A stretch of DNA of 64,000 nt, from IMG/VR virus record IMGVR_UViG_3300037264_002228, positions 34,444-98,443 of that record; one strand, given 5' to 3'. The position numbers and the translations under genes are program-made. The notes under the pieces were generated by a model that was not told the origin of the DNA, made no database searches, and saw only the letters and a program-made list of their open reading frames with translations. Source of the stretch: a virus. Shown piece by piece: positions 19,173-28,886 of this stretch (position 1 is its first letter; every line of letters starts with the position of its first letter).

Positions 19173-21014
19173 ATGGCAATAGATCCAGTTACCGCCAAGT
19201 TAATTAAGCGTTGTCAGAAGAGTCCGGCTTTCTTCCTAGATAATTTCGCTAAGATTCAGCATCCTAAGTTGGGTGTTATCCCATTTAAGTTATTTAAATA
19301 TCAACAGAAGTGTCTATCTGATTTCTTAAGCAATAGATTCACAATCTTTAAGAAAGTTAGGCAGTGTGGGATTTCTACGATTTCTGGTGGTTTCGCATTG
19401 TGGTATGCAATGTTCTTTAATAATAAGAACATTCTAATTGTTTCAAAACGTGATGATGACGCGATGGATTTTTTACGTCGCAATGTTAAGGTCATCCATG
19501 ACAATTTACCAGATTGGATGAAAGACCTGTGGCCACGTGTTGTTGATAATGAACATGAAATTTTATTTCCAAATGGATCTCGAATAAAGAGTTTAACATC
19601 GTCTAAAGAAACATTGCGTTCACAGGCTGCATCATTGAACATTATTGACGAGGCGGCATTCATTCCAGATATGGATGATATGTGGGCAGCAGGTTTACCA
19701 TCAATCCAACACGGTGGTACTGTAATAGTAATTTCTACAGTTAAAGGTGTTGGTAACTGGTATTGGCAAACATGGACTGACGCAGAAGCCAATCAGAACG
19801 ATTTCCACCCAATTGTTATTGATTGGTGGGATATGGATTGGAAACTTGAATTTGGTGATGAGTTGTCTGGTAGGACTATTTCAATTGATCCTACTCGTGG
19901 CAAACGTGAATGTCTTACAAAGGAAGACAAAGACAAATATGGCCCATATTGGTCACCTTGGTTAGAAGAACAATACCGTAATTTGACACAAAAAGGTGAT
20001 TCTACTAAATTTAGACAAGAAATATTGTGTGCATTCGTCGGCACAGGTGATAGTGTTTTGAACCGTGAGGCCCTACAGGCAATTACTGAATCTGTCGATA
20101 AAAATTACAAGACTATTGATAAAGTTGATTATGTAAACCCATATTCAGAAAATAGGGACGTTTTAGAGTTTCAAGATAGACTATGGATATGGAACACACC
20201 TGAGGCTGGCCATATTTATACAATGGGTGTTGATACATCATCTGGTGACGCTAGCGATTATTCCACCATCGAAGTCTTTGATATAAACGAACAAGAACAA
20301 GTTGCAGAATTGCAAATCAAGGTGCTCCCAAGAGTATTTGCAAAGATGGTTGATTATGTTGGTCGTTGGTATAATAATGCTTTTGCGGTAGTTGAACGCT
20401 CTGGCATCGGTGTTGCAATTTGTCAAGAACTTTCTGAAAATTTAGGATATCAAAATCTATACCGTAAAGCTAAGAAAAATGCATACAATAAAGACATAAA
20501 ATATGGTGATGTTGGTTTTGCAACTACAACAACATCTAAACCATTACTAAATAAATCATTAACTGACAATATCGGTCAAGATGGTTGGACAATCAAATCA
20601 ATGCGTTTACAGAGAGAGTTCTTAATATATGTTCATTTAAAAGGTGGCCGCACTGGGGCTGAGCCAGGCAAAGGCAATAATGACGATTTAGTAATCGCAG
20701 CCAGTTTGTGTTTTATTGGTGCCAATCAGGCGGCAACAAATGATGTTACTCCATTAATACCTTTAAGGAACATGGACTTAGGACCAACTTTGCGCGATCC
20801 GGGTGGGTCAGTCCATACATTGCAAAATATTGCAAATACAAATAACATTATGTTACCAGTACAGATTATTGATAATTCTTCACAACCACTATCAATTATG
20901 CAAGAACTATCCAAATTTACATCACAACTTGGTTCAATGCCTATGGATAGAACCACAGTAAATCCAATAAATCCTCAAAAACATGCAATTAGATGGTATA
21001 AGAACAAGAAATAA
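19173..21014 (+). CDS. Large terminase subunit, gp17-like
   Basis: 613 residues. ATPase domain: adenine-binding YQQK near residue 44, a Walker A-like segment KVRQCGIST (about residues 60-68), and Walker B with catalytic Glu in LNIIDEAAF (about 155). Also a coupling motif VISTVKG. The nuclease domain has MGVDTSSGDASDYS (about 352), AVVERSGIG, and a distal DDLVIAAS, giving the expected acidic triad. The P-loop has Ile where many terminases carry Lys (GIS rather than GKS); a Lys at the start of the motif probably replaces it, as in other phage terminases. It drives DNA into the prohead through the portal encoded next. Confidence 0.92.
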   Translation: MAIDPVTAKLIKRCQKSPAFFLDNFAKIQHPKLGVIPFKLFKYQQKCLSDFLSNRFTIFKKVRQCGISTISGGFALWYAMFFNNKNILIVSKRDDDAMDFLRRNVKVIHDNLPDWMKDLWPRVVDNEHEILFPNGSRIKSLTSSKETLRSQAASLNIIDEAAFIPDMDDMWAAGLPSIQHGGTVIVISTVKGVGNWYWQTWTDAEANQNDFHPIVIDWWDMDWKLEFGDELSGRTISIDPTRGKRECLTKEDKDKYGPYWSPWLEEQYRNLTQKGDSTKFRQEILCAFVGTGDSVLNREALQAITESVDKNYKTIDKVDYVNPYSENRDVLEFQDRLWIWNTPEAGHIYTMGVDTSSGDASDYSTIEVFDINEQEQVAELQIKVLPRVFAKMVDYVGRWYNNAFAVVERSGIGVAICQELSENLGYQNLYRKAKKNAYNKDIKYGDVGFATTTTSKPLLNKSLTDNIGQDGWTIKSMRLQREFLIYVHLKGGRTGAEPGKGNNDDLVIAASLCFIGANQAATNDVTPLIPLRNMDLGPTLRDPGGSVHTLQNIANTNNIMLPVQIIDNSSQPLSIMQELSKFTSQLGSMPMDRTTVNPINPQKHAIRWYKNKK

Positions 21015-21052
21015 TGTAAAACATTGTCGGATGGAAGATATATAAAGAAGAT

Positions 21053-22912
21053 ATGAGTTGGCAACTATTCGATAGAGTCGCTGCGTTTTTTAAAGCGACT
21101 AATATATACCGTAGTGAAAATCTGTTTCAGGACCAGTCGTCACTAGCTAGAATTTCAGCGGCTGGTGAATTTTTAAATTTTTCTACACAACATCAACTAT
21201 TAGAGCAGACAAATCTGCAAATCAATAGGTTAGAAAGATATAAAGATTTTGACCAAGAAGACCAAGTCGGTGAAATATCGGCGGCACTTGATATGTATGC
21301 CGATGAAGCAAGTTTGATAGATCCTGAAGTACATCATTGCTTAATGGTCAAATCAAGATCATTACGTGTTAAAGAAGAATTAGAAGATTTTTTCTATAAT
21401 ACAATAATGATCGACAATATTCTAAGACCAATGGTTCGTTATTTGTGCAAGTATGGCGATTTCCCAGCTGAAATAGTACCAACTCAAAATAGAAATGGTA
21501 TATCGTCAATACGTCATATGAATGTATACAATTTTACAAGAGTAGAAACTAAATATGGTGATTTGGTTGGTTTCTTCTACCAAGATGAATTTAGTACGCA
21601 ACCAGTATTCTTTCATCCATGGCAAGTAATGCATTTAAGGCTTACTAGTTATGAAAACATTTATCACCCATATGGTAGATCTATCTTAGACCCGACACGT
21701 AAACATTTCAAACAATTGCGTCTAATGGAAGATGCGGCGTTGATATATCGTCTAACACGTGCCCCAGAAAAGAGAGTATTCAAAATCCCAGTTGGTAATA
21801 TCCCAGCAAAGGAAGTCCCACAATTTATACAGCTTATTGCTAGGGAATTTAAGAAGAAGAAGATTTTTGATACAGCCAGCGGCGATGTTAGTGAACGTTG
21901 GTCGCCACTAATCCAAGAAGACGACTTTTGGTTACCTAAGCGCCCAGATGGGTCTGGCCCAGAAATCGAAACACTTCCTGGTGCTGAGAATCTTGATCAA
22001 ATAGCGGACATAGAATACTTCAAAAAGAAAATGGTTTCAGCATTGAAAATACCATTCTCTAGAGTTGGTATTGGTGAGCCGTCTGAGGGCGATGGTGAAC
22101 CATTATCGAAAGTTGCCCCTGAATTCGCAAAAGCAGTTCAGTGGATACAACGAGAAATAGCTATTGGTCTCAAGAAAGTAGCTATCACACATCTAGCATT
22201 GCGTGGATTTTCTGCAGAAGATATTAGAAATTTCGATCTATACATGACGGCATCAAGTGCTATTGATGAATTATATCGCATTGAAACATGGGCATCAAGA
22301 GCAGATGTTATAGATGCATTAAAGGGAACAGGATTATTCCCAGGACGTTGGTTATTGCGTCGTTTTACCAATATGACAGATGACGAAATAGATCAAATGG
22401 AAGAAGAATTTAAGAAACGTGGTGATATTAGTTTCGAGGGTGGTGGTGAAGGCGGTGGAGGTGGAGGCGGCGGCCTCGGCGGTGGTGGATTAGACGTAGA
22501 TATTACGGCACCATCATCTCCTAGTACTCCAGATCTTGGTGGACCAGATGAAGGTGCTGGTGCTCCAGAAGCTGGTGCTCCTGAAGGTGGCGTTCCTGCC
22601 GGGGCTGGTGAAGCATTAGAGGCATTACCTATAGAAGGATATGATTACGCAAAAGAAAAGAAAGTAATCCTAGAATTACGTCAATCGAATAATAAAGCCA
22701 AGATATTAAAATTTAATAATGGTTTTACATATTTGTTAAATCATGGTGAACTTGATAATTTACCAAGTGCAGATAATAATATATTGGTTGAACGAATAAT
22801 TACTGATCAGATGGCTAATGAGGCTATTACTGAGGCCAAGACATTAATGACTCATAATACCTCATCTAAAATAATATCTGAGGACATAACACCAGACGAT
22901 TTACCGAATTAA
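21053..22912 (+). CDS. Portal protein, gp20-like
   Basis: 619 residues. Sequence features of T4-type portal proteins: early DQEDQVGEISAALDMYADEAS, then RYLCKYGDFPAEIVP, then HPWQVMHLRL, then RAPEKRVFKIPVGN, then a long helix before the crown. The dodecameric portal forms the head vertex and packaging channel. A Gly-rich then Ala/Pro/Glu-rich linker occupies about residues 460-520, and the last 100 residues form an extra domain rather than the usual short tail, which is unusual. Gene order terminase-portal-protease-scaffold-capsid is the same as in T4. Confidence 0.9.
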   Translation: MSWQLFDRVAAFFKATNIYRSENLFQDQSSLARISAAGEFLNFSTQHQLLEQTNLQINRLERYKDFDQEDQVGEISAALDMYADEASLIDPEVHHCLMVKSRSLRVKEELEDFFYNTIMIDNILRPMVRYLCKYGDFPAEIVPTQNRNGISSIRHMNVYNFTRVETKYGDLVGFFYQDEFSTQPVFFHPWQVMHLRLTSYENIYHPYGRSILDPTRKHFKQLRLMEDAALIYRLTRAPEKRVFKIPVGNIPAKEVPQFIQLIAREFKKKKIFDTASGDVSERWSPLIQEDDFWLPKRPDGSGPEIETLPGAENLDQIADIEYFKKKMVSALKIPFSRVGIGEPSEGDGEPLSKVAPEFAKAVQWIQREIAIGLKKVAITHLALRGFSAEDIRNFDLYMTASSAIDELYRIETWASRADVIDALKGTGLFPGRWLLRRFTNMTDDEIDQMEEEFKKRGDISFEGGGEGGGGGGGGLGGGGLDVDITAPSSPSTPDLGGPDEGAGAPEAGAPEGGVPAGAGEALEALPIEGYDYAKEKKVILELRQSNNKAKILKFNNGFTYLLNHGELDNLPSADNNILVERIITDQMANEAITEAKTLMTHNTSSKIISEDITPDDLPN

Positions 22913-22982
22913 TTAATTGAAACTAAACTGACATATCTCATTCAAATATATTCCTGAAACAGTTACTAGAGGAGCTTTAGAC

Positions 22983-25900
22983 ATGAGCAATGAACAGAAA
23001 CATGTTCCTGCGTCCTTAAACATGGATGCTAGGAATTTTCTGCATGCTATTAACAACTCGGCCCAGAGCAAAGTTGTTTTCTTTGAAAGCGTTGTGAAAC
23101 GCTTGGGCCAAGAAGCGAAAAAGAATTTTCGGTTAGTTGCACTGCAGCCAGCTAGCTTGATGTTCGAGGATGCCAACACACATGATTATTATGTTGGTGA
23201 CATCAAGAAAGATGGTGTCCGCTATACAATTGACAATATTAAGAAAATTAATGTTGTTGAAGAAAAGAAAGCTGATCTATTCGAAAAGAATTGCAGCGAT
23301 CTTGTTAGCGCGATATCTGAACAAGACTTTAAGAGTGCTGAAAAAACATTTAATAGAATTGAGCTTCAGCGCTTCCGTAGTCGTGTAATCCCAGAGAGTG
23401 GATACGTGATGACACGTGACGGTGAAGTCCGTAAGGTTAATCTAAATAATGGCACAGTAAAAGAAAGTAATATCCCGCTCATTGTCAAAGCGTTCGCTGA
23501 TGCAGTAACTGACTCAGTTGAACTTTCAGAAGGTCAAGTTGTTAGTGGTACATTTACAGAAACTGGTGAACAATTTGTTATTCCTATTGATGAATTAGCT
23601 CGCCGTCGTGTTGTGGCTCGCAAGATGCGCCAAGTCGCAGAAAGCGCGCACCACTCACCATCTTTCCAGAAATTAGTTGCTAATGTTGCGGCTTTGGTAT
23701 CTGAACAAAAAGTTGCCGCTGCTGTTGAAATGGCCGCTAAGTTCTTGAAAGAAGAGCAAGAATTCTGCCTATTAGGCGCTAATGGTGTTTATAAATTAGT
23801 TGAATCAGCTCTTGCAACTCAAATGGAATTTAATTCATTCCTAGTAAACGACGTTGCAATGTTGATGCATAAAACAAATCTAAAGGTTAATCGAGACTCA
23901 ATAGTTGAATGCTGGTCTAAGACAGCTCAAAAGGCTCAGAATGCTGAGCTTTTAACGAAAGCAAAGAATCTATCAGAATCTGAGAGCTTTGCTTCTGATT
24001 ATGAGGTATTCTTGGAATCAGTATTCAATGAAACTGGTGATATTGATTCAAACCGCGCAAAAGCTTATTTGACATCTTTACGTGTTATTCGTGGTGTTCT
24101 AAAACACATGGAAGGCCAGGAACAACTAGTACAAGATATGGACCGTATGGTTGGTGCATTAGAGACTGACCAACCTGCTACAGACGTGATTCAACAAGCC
24201 GAAGAACTATTGGCTAGCTTGAGTGACGAAATTGTCGGAAGAGTTGATAATCTCAGCAATTTCGACCGTATGCCAGGGGTTGAGGAAGAGCCAATGCCTG
24301 GTGATGGAATGGAAGGCGAAGAAGGCGAAGAGCCACCAGTTCCTCTGCCTGAATTGGGTGATGAAACTGCTGGCCCTGAAGTACCTGGAATGTCTGCTGA
24401 TGAATTTGGTAACGCTATGGGCGCTCCAATGGAACCAGCAATGGCTGGCATGGAATCAAAGAAGAAAGTATCAAAACCTCTATCTGAGGGTGAATTCACT
24501 CCAGTAGAGAGAATGAGCGTTCTTGAATTACAAGAAGAGCTATTAAGCTGGAAGACAGATGGTCATATCTTCCTTAAAGAAGATGGATTTGAAGATTGCT
24601 ATGGTCAACTAAATCGTTATATTGACCGTTGCATGTCACTCGGTCAACCAGCTGATCCAGTCCGTGAAGCGTTTGAACAAATCCGTGATGTCGTTATCGA
24701 TTCTGGTAATGACGTCGACTTAGACATGCCACATGATCCATATGCTAAGGCTGTGAATCTGAAGGAAGGCGCTAAGATTAAGGATTACATGCCAGTCTTT
24801 GAAGATCTTGGTGGACTAGCTGGTCCAGCAAAGGGTGTAAAACATGGTAGTGATGCCTCTGGCATGAATGAGCTACAAGATGGTGAAGGCCTCTCTAAGA
24901 AGGAAACTAAGAAAGTCGATGGCACTGATGCTAGTGGCGCGCCAAGCGCAACTGGCGCTGAGAGTCAAGAAGTTGGTCTCGGTATGTCGAAAGACCATCA
25001 GAGCAAGACCAAAGGTCTTGCGTCCAAAGACTTGAAGAAAGTTAGTGGCCAAGATGCTTCTAATACGCCAAATCCAGGTGGCGCTGTAAAGGGCGACCCA
25101 GATATGGCAAAGGATTTGCTTGATAAATCAAAGAGCATCGCTGAAGGATCATTTATTGACAAAATAGCAGCTACTCTTGGTGAAGAAGAGTTTAAATTAG
25201 GTACAACTCATAAGAGTGGCGCTGGTTATACTAAGGGTCATGATCTTAAGATGGATGAGCTGCAAGGTAGCGATGGCGTTGATGGTGATGACTTGAAGAA
25301 AGTCGATGGCACTAGCGCCGCTGGTACTCCTTCCGCTAAGGGCGCAGAGGGTGGTGACACCGATATGGCCAAAGACTTCCAGGACAAGACAGATGGTTTA
25401 GCTGAATCTGAAGAAGGTGGCGAAGTTGTCTCTGAGGTACCAGAGAATGAAGAGGCAGCTACAGAGGATCAGCACAAAGGCCCACGTCAGCACAAATGGG
25501 GCCGCAAAAAGGCAGCTCTTGCTCCACGCGAAGTGAAGAAAGAGAGTGTCGAAGGAATAGCGAACTCATTAAGTGAAGATGTTGCTATCTTTAAGACCGA
25601 TGATCGTCTTGATGACGTAATCATGAAGGTATTGGAGCACATGAAGGGCGATGAACCAATGGGTGTTGATGCTGGCATGATGCCACCAGCACCAGTTGGC
25701 GATATGCCTCCAGGCGATATGCCTCCAGGCGATATGGGTATGCCTCCAGGCGATGGTATGCCTGCAGGTGATATGGGTATGCCTCCAGGCGACATGATGG
25801 GCGGTGACGAAGAGGCCGTTGGCCATACGTTCGATGCTGAAAATATGGCCGCAGGAATTCCACCAGAGGGCGCTCCAGGCCATGATGAAATGGAATCACC

Positions 25901-26222
25901 AGAAGAAAAAGCAGCCGAATCTGAAGCAGGTGGTCCACCTTCATTCGTAAAGGACGAAAAGAAGGATGAGAAGAAGGGTCCACCACCTCCTAAGAAGGAA
26001 AAGAAGGACGACGACAAGGAAGAGAAAGGCGAAAAAAAGGAAAAGAAGGACGACAAGGACGACAAGAAAGAGAAGAAAGAGTCTTTCGACGCCGCTCTTA
26101 ATAACAAATTAGGAACATTGACCGAAGAAGGTTATTGTGTTGATTGCGATCAGAAGGGCGACAAATGTAAGTGCCCTCCGATGTGCAAGAAATGTGGTCA
26201 AGACAAATGTGAGTGCAAATAA
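22983..26222 (+). CDS. Very large head-associated protein with repeats and C-terminal Cys cluster
   Basis: 1079 residues, unrecognised as a whole. It occupies the position of the T4 prohead core genes 67/68, between portal and protease. N-terminal 400 residues look globular and helical. From about residue 425 there are acidic Pro/Glu/Gly-rich linkers. Residues about 610-820 hold three degenerate repeats of a module with 'KKVdGtdASGtPsa.GAe' followed by 'MaKD..dKtkglae'. Around 895-940 there is a PPGDM tandem repeat, then a Lys/Asp/Glu tract. It ends in a Cys-rich tail (GYCVDCDQKGDKCKC, then MCKKCGQDKCEC), probably metal-binding. A strong GAGGAG-type SD precedes ATG 22983. Probably an internal or scaffold-associated head protein, possibly processed by the protease. 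Confidence 0.7.
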   Translation: MSNEQKHVPASLNMDARNFLHAINNSAQSKVVFFESVVKRLGQEAKKNFRLVALQPASLMFEDANTHDYYVGDIKKDGVRYTIDNIKKINVVEEKKADLFEKNCSDLVSAISEQDFKSAEKTFNRIELQRFRSRVIPESGYVMTRDGEVRKVNLNNGTVKESNIPLIVKAFADAVTDSVELSEGQVVSGTFTETGEQFVIPIDELARRRVVARKMRQVAESAHHSPSFQKLVANVAALVSEQKVAAAVEMAAKFLKEEQEFCLLGANGVYKLVESALATQMEFNSFLVNDVAMLMHKTNLKVNRDSIVECWSKTAQKAQNAELLTKAKNLSESESFASDYEVFLESVFNETGDIDSNRAKAYLTSLRVIRGVLKHMEGQEQLVQDMDRMVGALETDQPATDVIQQAEELLASLSDEIVGRVDNLSNFDRMPGVEEEPMPGDGMEGEEGEEPPVPLPELGDETAGPEVPGMSADEFGNAMGAPMEPAMAGMESKKKVSKPLSEGEFTPVERMSVLELQEELLSWKTDGHIFLKEDGFEDCYGQLNRYIDRCMSLGQPADPVREAFEQIRDVVIDSGNDVDLDMPHDPYAKAVNLKEGAKIKDYMPVFEDLGGLAGPAKGVKHGSDASGMNELQDGEGLSKKETKKVDGTDASGAPSATGAESQEVGLGMSKDHQSKTKGLASKDLKKVSGQDASNTPNPGGAVKGDPDMAKDLLDKSKSIAEGSFIDKIAATLGEEEFKLGTTHKSGAGYTKGHDLKMDELQGSDGVDGDDLKKVDGTSAAGTPSAKGAEGGDTDMAKDFQDKTDGLAESEEGGEVVSEVPENEEAATEDQHKGPRQHKWGRKKAALAPREVKKESVEGIANSLSEDVAIFKTDDRLDDVIMKVLEHMKGDEPMGVDAGMMPPAPVGDMPPGDMPPGDMGMPPGDGMPAGDMGMPPGDMMGGDEEAVGHTFDAENMAAGIPPEGAPGHDEMESPEEKAAESEAGGPPSFVKDEKKDEKKGPPPPKKEKKDDDKEEKGEKKEKKDDKDDKKEKKESFDAALNNKLGTLTEEGYCVDCDQKGDKCKCPPMCKKCGQDKCECK

Positions 26223-26231
26223 GGTAAATCG

Positions 26232-26912
26232 ATGATAATTTCAAGATCTTCTGTTGCACAAACTGGCCAATTAGGCAATTATCAATTGCTGCGTGAATCA
26301 ATACCATTACTAATAGTTAAATCTGAAAGCGTAATGGTTGAGGACGCAAATGGCCAGAAGCGTCCAACTCTGCGTTTGGCTGGTCGTTTTCAATACGGCA
26401 ATAAGCCAAACTCAAATGGCCGTATCTATGAATCTGCTATTTTAAAACAAGCAGTATCTGAGATTCAAGAAGACCTTAAAGCACGTAGAATTTTAGGCGA
26501 ATTCGATCATCCACCAGATGCTAAGATTCATTTGGATCGTATTAGTCACGTTCTAACTAAGCTGTGGATGGAAGGTGATGAAGTTCTTGGCGAACTAGAA
26601 GTTCTAGAAAAAACACCATGTGGAGCTATTCTAAAAGGTTTAGTTGAGAGTGGTGTTAGTATTGGTATTAGTTCTCGTGGCGTTGGCGATATGGAAGCTG
26701 CAATGGTTGAAGGCCAAGAATATTATAAAGTTATGCCTGGATTTACATTTGTAACGTTTGACGTTGTTGCAGAACCAAGCGTCCATGGTAGTTATCTTAA
26801 TGTTATGGAATCTCGTAATAGACTCATGAAAGACAAGCAGATTTCTGAGTCGTTTAAAACTAAAGAACGCAATGTTCTTAAAGAGATTCATAATTATTTC
26901 AATAAGATTTAA
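26232..26912 (+). CDS. Prohead core protease, gp21-like (peptidase S77-type)
   Basis: 226 residues. The T4 gp21 fold is recognisable: GNKPNSNGRIY early, catalytic His in LGEFDHPP (about residue 90), and nucleophile Ser in VSIGISSRGVG (about 144). It then has FTFVTFDVVAEPS. This serine protease matures the prohead by cutting scaffold and capsid proteins, in T4 after I/L-x-E. It lies between the large head protein and the scaffold/capsid genes, as in T4. Confidence 0.9.
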   Translation: MIISRSSVAQTGQLGNYQLLRESIPLLIVKSESVMVEDANGQKRPTLRLAGRFQYGNKPNSNGRIYESAILKQAVSEIQEDLKARRILGEFDHPPDAKIHLDRISHVLTKLWMEGDEVLGELEVLEKTPCGAILKGLVESGVSIGISSRGVGDMEAAMVEGQEYYKVMPGFTFVTFDVVAEPSVHGSYLNVMESRNRLMKDKQISESFKTKERNVLKEIHNYFNKI

Positions 26913-26981
26913 ATAATCAGATTGATCTCTATTTGCAAATATATTATAACTTTCGTAGTTTGAGAGTACCTTGAGGAATAT

Positions 26982-27848
26982 ATGAGTTATCCAGATCCTT
27001 ATCCAGATTATGATGATCAACATAAAGACAAATTTTTAGAAATAGAACCAGATACTGATGATGTTCAAGTTCCACCACAACCTAAACCAGAAGGTCTTCA
27101 TGATGAAGATGAATTTACAAATGATCAGCAGGACCCGGAATTCAACACGTGGGGGAAACGTGTATATAATTGGGTTTTAGAAAAATGGAATTCTGGTGAA
27201 TTTAATGAGGACAATAAAGACAGTATTACTGTTGATCAAGCAAAAACCATGTTTAGTAGAGATACCGGGATCGATCTAATAAAACAACCTAATGCTCATT
27301 ATGCTGAGGCGGTATTTTGGTCAAACGATGACATGTTTAATACTGATGTAGAATCATATTTTAATGAATCTAAAAAGTCTAATCCATGGGCTATTTGCAC
27401 CAACTCCGTTGGTCGTGAAAACAAAAAGAAATATGAGAGATGCATTATGTCAGTAAAGAAAAAGACTAATTACAAAGAATCTGTTGATCCAGTTCAGCAA
27501 ATTGCTGAAATGTTAACAGATGACCCAGATGTAATGGTTGGTGATTTTGATGATGAACAATCAAATGATGTTGGTACACTAACTGCAGAGCCGCCAATTG
27601 CTGAGCCAGTTGCTGAGCCAGCACAAGATTTGGATGTTAACGAGTTTGATGCTGCTTTAGATAGGATCTTAGCAGACATGGGAGGCCCAACTGGTGGGCC
27701 GACCACAAAACCGGTTGAACCAGAAACAATGCCTGATGTAGATCCTGGCGCTCCTGGCGCTCCTACTGAACCATCTGAGCCAGACCCTTTTACACCAACA
27801 AGACCAGCAGTTATGCCAGAACCAAAAGCGAGAACAAACAGGTATTAA
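26982..27848 (+). CDS. Head-region hypothetical protein with HDEDEF motif
   Basis: 288 residues. Acidic N-terminus containing GLHDEDEFTND, a variant of the short motif found elsewhere in the window. A central segment NPWAICTNSVGRENKKKYERCIMSVKK is a pattern seen in several uncharacterised phage structural-region proteins. The last 100 residues are Pro/Glu/Asp-rich and probably unstructured. It follows an AT-rich leader with a TTGAGGA ribosome site. It lies between protease and scaffold genes, so association with the prohead is plausible. Confidence 0.6.
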   Translation: MSYPDPYPDYDDQHKDKFLEIEPDTDDVQVPPQPKPEGLHDEDEFTNDQQDPEFNTWGKRVYNWVLEKWNSGEFNEDNKDSITVDQAKTMFSRDTGIDLIKQPNAHYAEAVFWSNDDMFNTDVESYFNESKKSNPWAICTNSVGRENKKKYERCIMSVKKKTNYKESVDPVQQIAEMLTDDPDVMVGDFDDEQSNDVGTLTAEPPIAEPVAEPAQDLDVNEFDAALDRILADMGGPTGGPTTKPVEPETMPDVDPGAPGAPTEPSEPDPFTPTRPAVMPEPKARTNRY

Positions 27849-28886
27849 ATGAATATCATTGAATTGGCATTTTTTAATGACGATGAACTACTTCTTGAAA
27901 TGCATCCATCAATACAAAATGCATTTGAGAAGGGTACTCATCCATTAGCAAAACATCCAGTGTTTAGTAAACATGGTCAAAAAATGTCTAATGACCAATA
28001 TATTCATTTAATGGCACAATATAAATCAAGGTCTGGTAAAGAACAGTTTGATCCAAATGACGTCATGACTACGTATAGGGCCATTACGTCTATAGAAAGA
28101 ATGCATCAGAACGAATTAAAACAACTGGCAATTAAAATAGTGTGCCAAGTATGGAAAGTCGATCCATCATTATTTGCTGAGCCAGAATTAACACAAAATA
28201 TTAGTATTGGTGGTGATGATGAAGACGCAGAAGAGGAAGTTGAAGAAGAATTGACACCAGAACAACTAGAAGAAGTAGAAAAGCGCATTACAATGAACAT
28301 GTTGACCCATGGTAGTTCTATTCATATGATGACTACTATGTATCATTTGGCAAAAGATGCATTAGAAAAGATGGATTCAAGACTTATAAAACTATATGAT
28401 GTATTTAGTACTGGTGCTAATTTAAGTTCTTGGTATATGAATATAGAGAACATGCTACAATTAATGGGTGTAATGACAGGTGGCACTGAAGAGGTTGAGT
28501 GGGAAGGCGACAAGCCAAAAATCAAAGCAAAAGCTATGATGTTTCCAATCTTATTGCACGAAATGTCTAAGGGTGTGATGGAAGTATTAACGATGCATCA
28601 GTTATCATCGTTAGAACCAGACACTCTTAAGAAAGTATATAAGCACGCTGACAAATATGAACACGAATTTTTCCATTTCTTTGTTGGGCCAGCTGTGTGG
28701 AGAAAATTCATTAGAGTAGTACCTAAAGATAAACTGGCGCGTGTTATTGCTGCTTTATCTAATCCAAAATTAAAATCTAAAGATGTAACTGCATTTATTA
28801 ATGCCACAATTGAAGATTCTGAGTTGGCTGTTCAGATGATTAATGATTTGGTGCGTGATCCAAAAGGCACAGTTGAAAATCTATGA
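27849..28886 (+). CDS. Hypothetical protein in head gene cluster
   Basis: 345 residues, unrecognised. Predominantly alpha-helical with an acidic segment (DDEDAEEEVEEELTPEQLEEVE, residues about 118-140) dividing two globular parts. The C-terminal half has several His/Met-rich helices (HEMSKGVMEVLTMHQL, YEHEFFHFFVGPAVWRKF). It begins directly after the previous stop and its own stop overlaps the next ATG (ATGA), so these genes are translationally linked. No enzyme motif is seen. Confidence 0.6.
   Translation: MNIIELAFFNDDELLLEMHPSIQNAFEKGTHPLAKHPVFSKHGQKMSNDQYIHLMAQYKSRSGKEQFDPNDVMTTYRAITSIERMHQNELKQLAIKIVCQVWKVDPSLFAEPELTQNISIGGDDEDAEEEVEEELTPEQLEEVEKRITMNMLTHGSSIHMMTTMYHLAKDALEKMDSRLIKLYDVFSTGANLSSWYMNIENMLQLMGVMTGGTEEVEWEGDKPKIKAKAMMFPILLHEMSKGVMEVLTMHQLSSLEPDTLKKVYKHADKYEHEFFHFFVGPAVWRKFIRVVPKDKLARVIAALSNPKLKSKDVTAFINATIEDSELAVQMINDLVRDPKGTVENL

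Noticed and set aside
25487-26107. 206-codon minus-strand frame rich in Ser and Phe
   Set aside because: Antisense of the Lys/Asp/Pro low-complexity end of the 1079-residue head protein; low-complexity shadow only.
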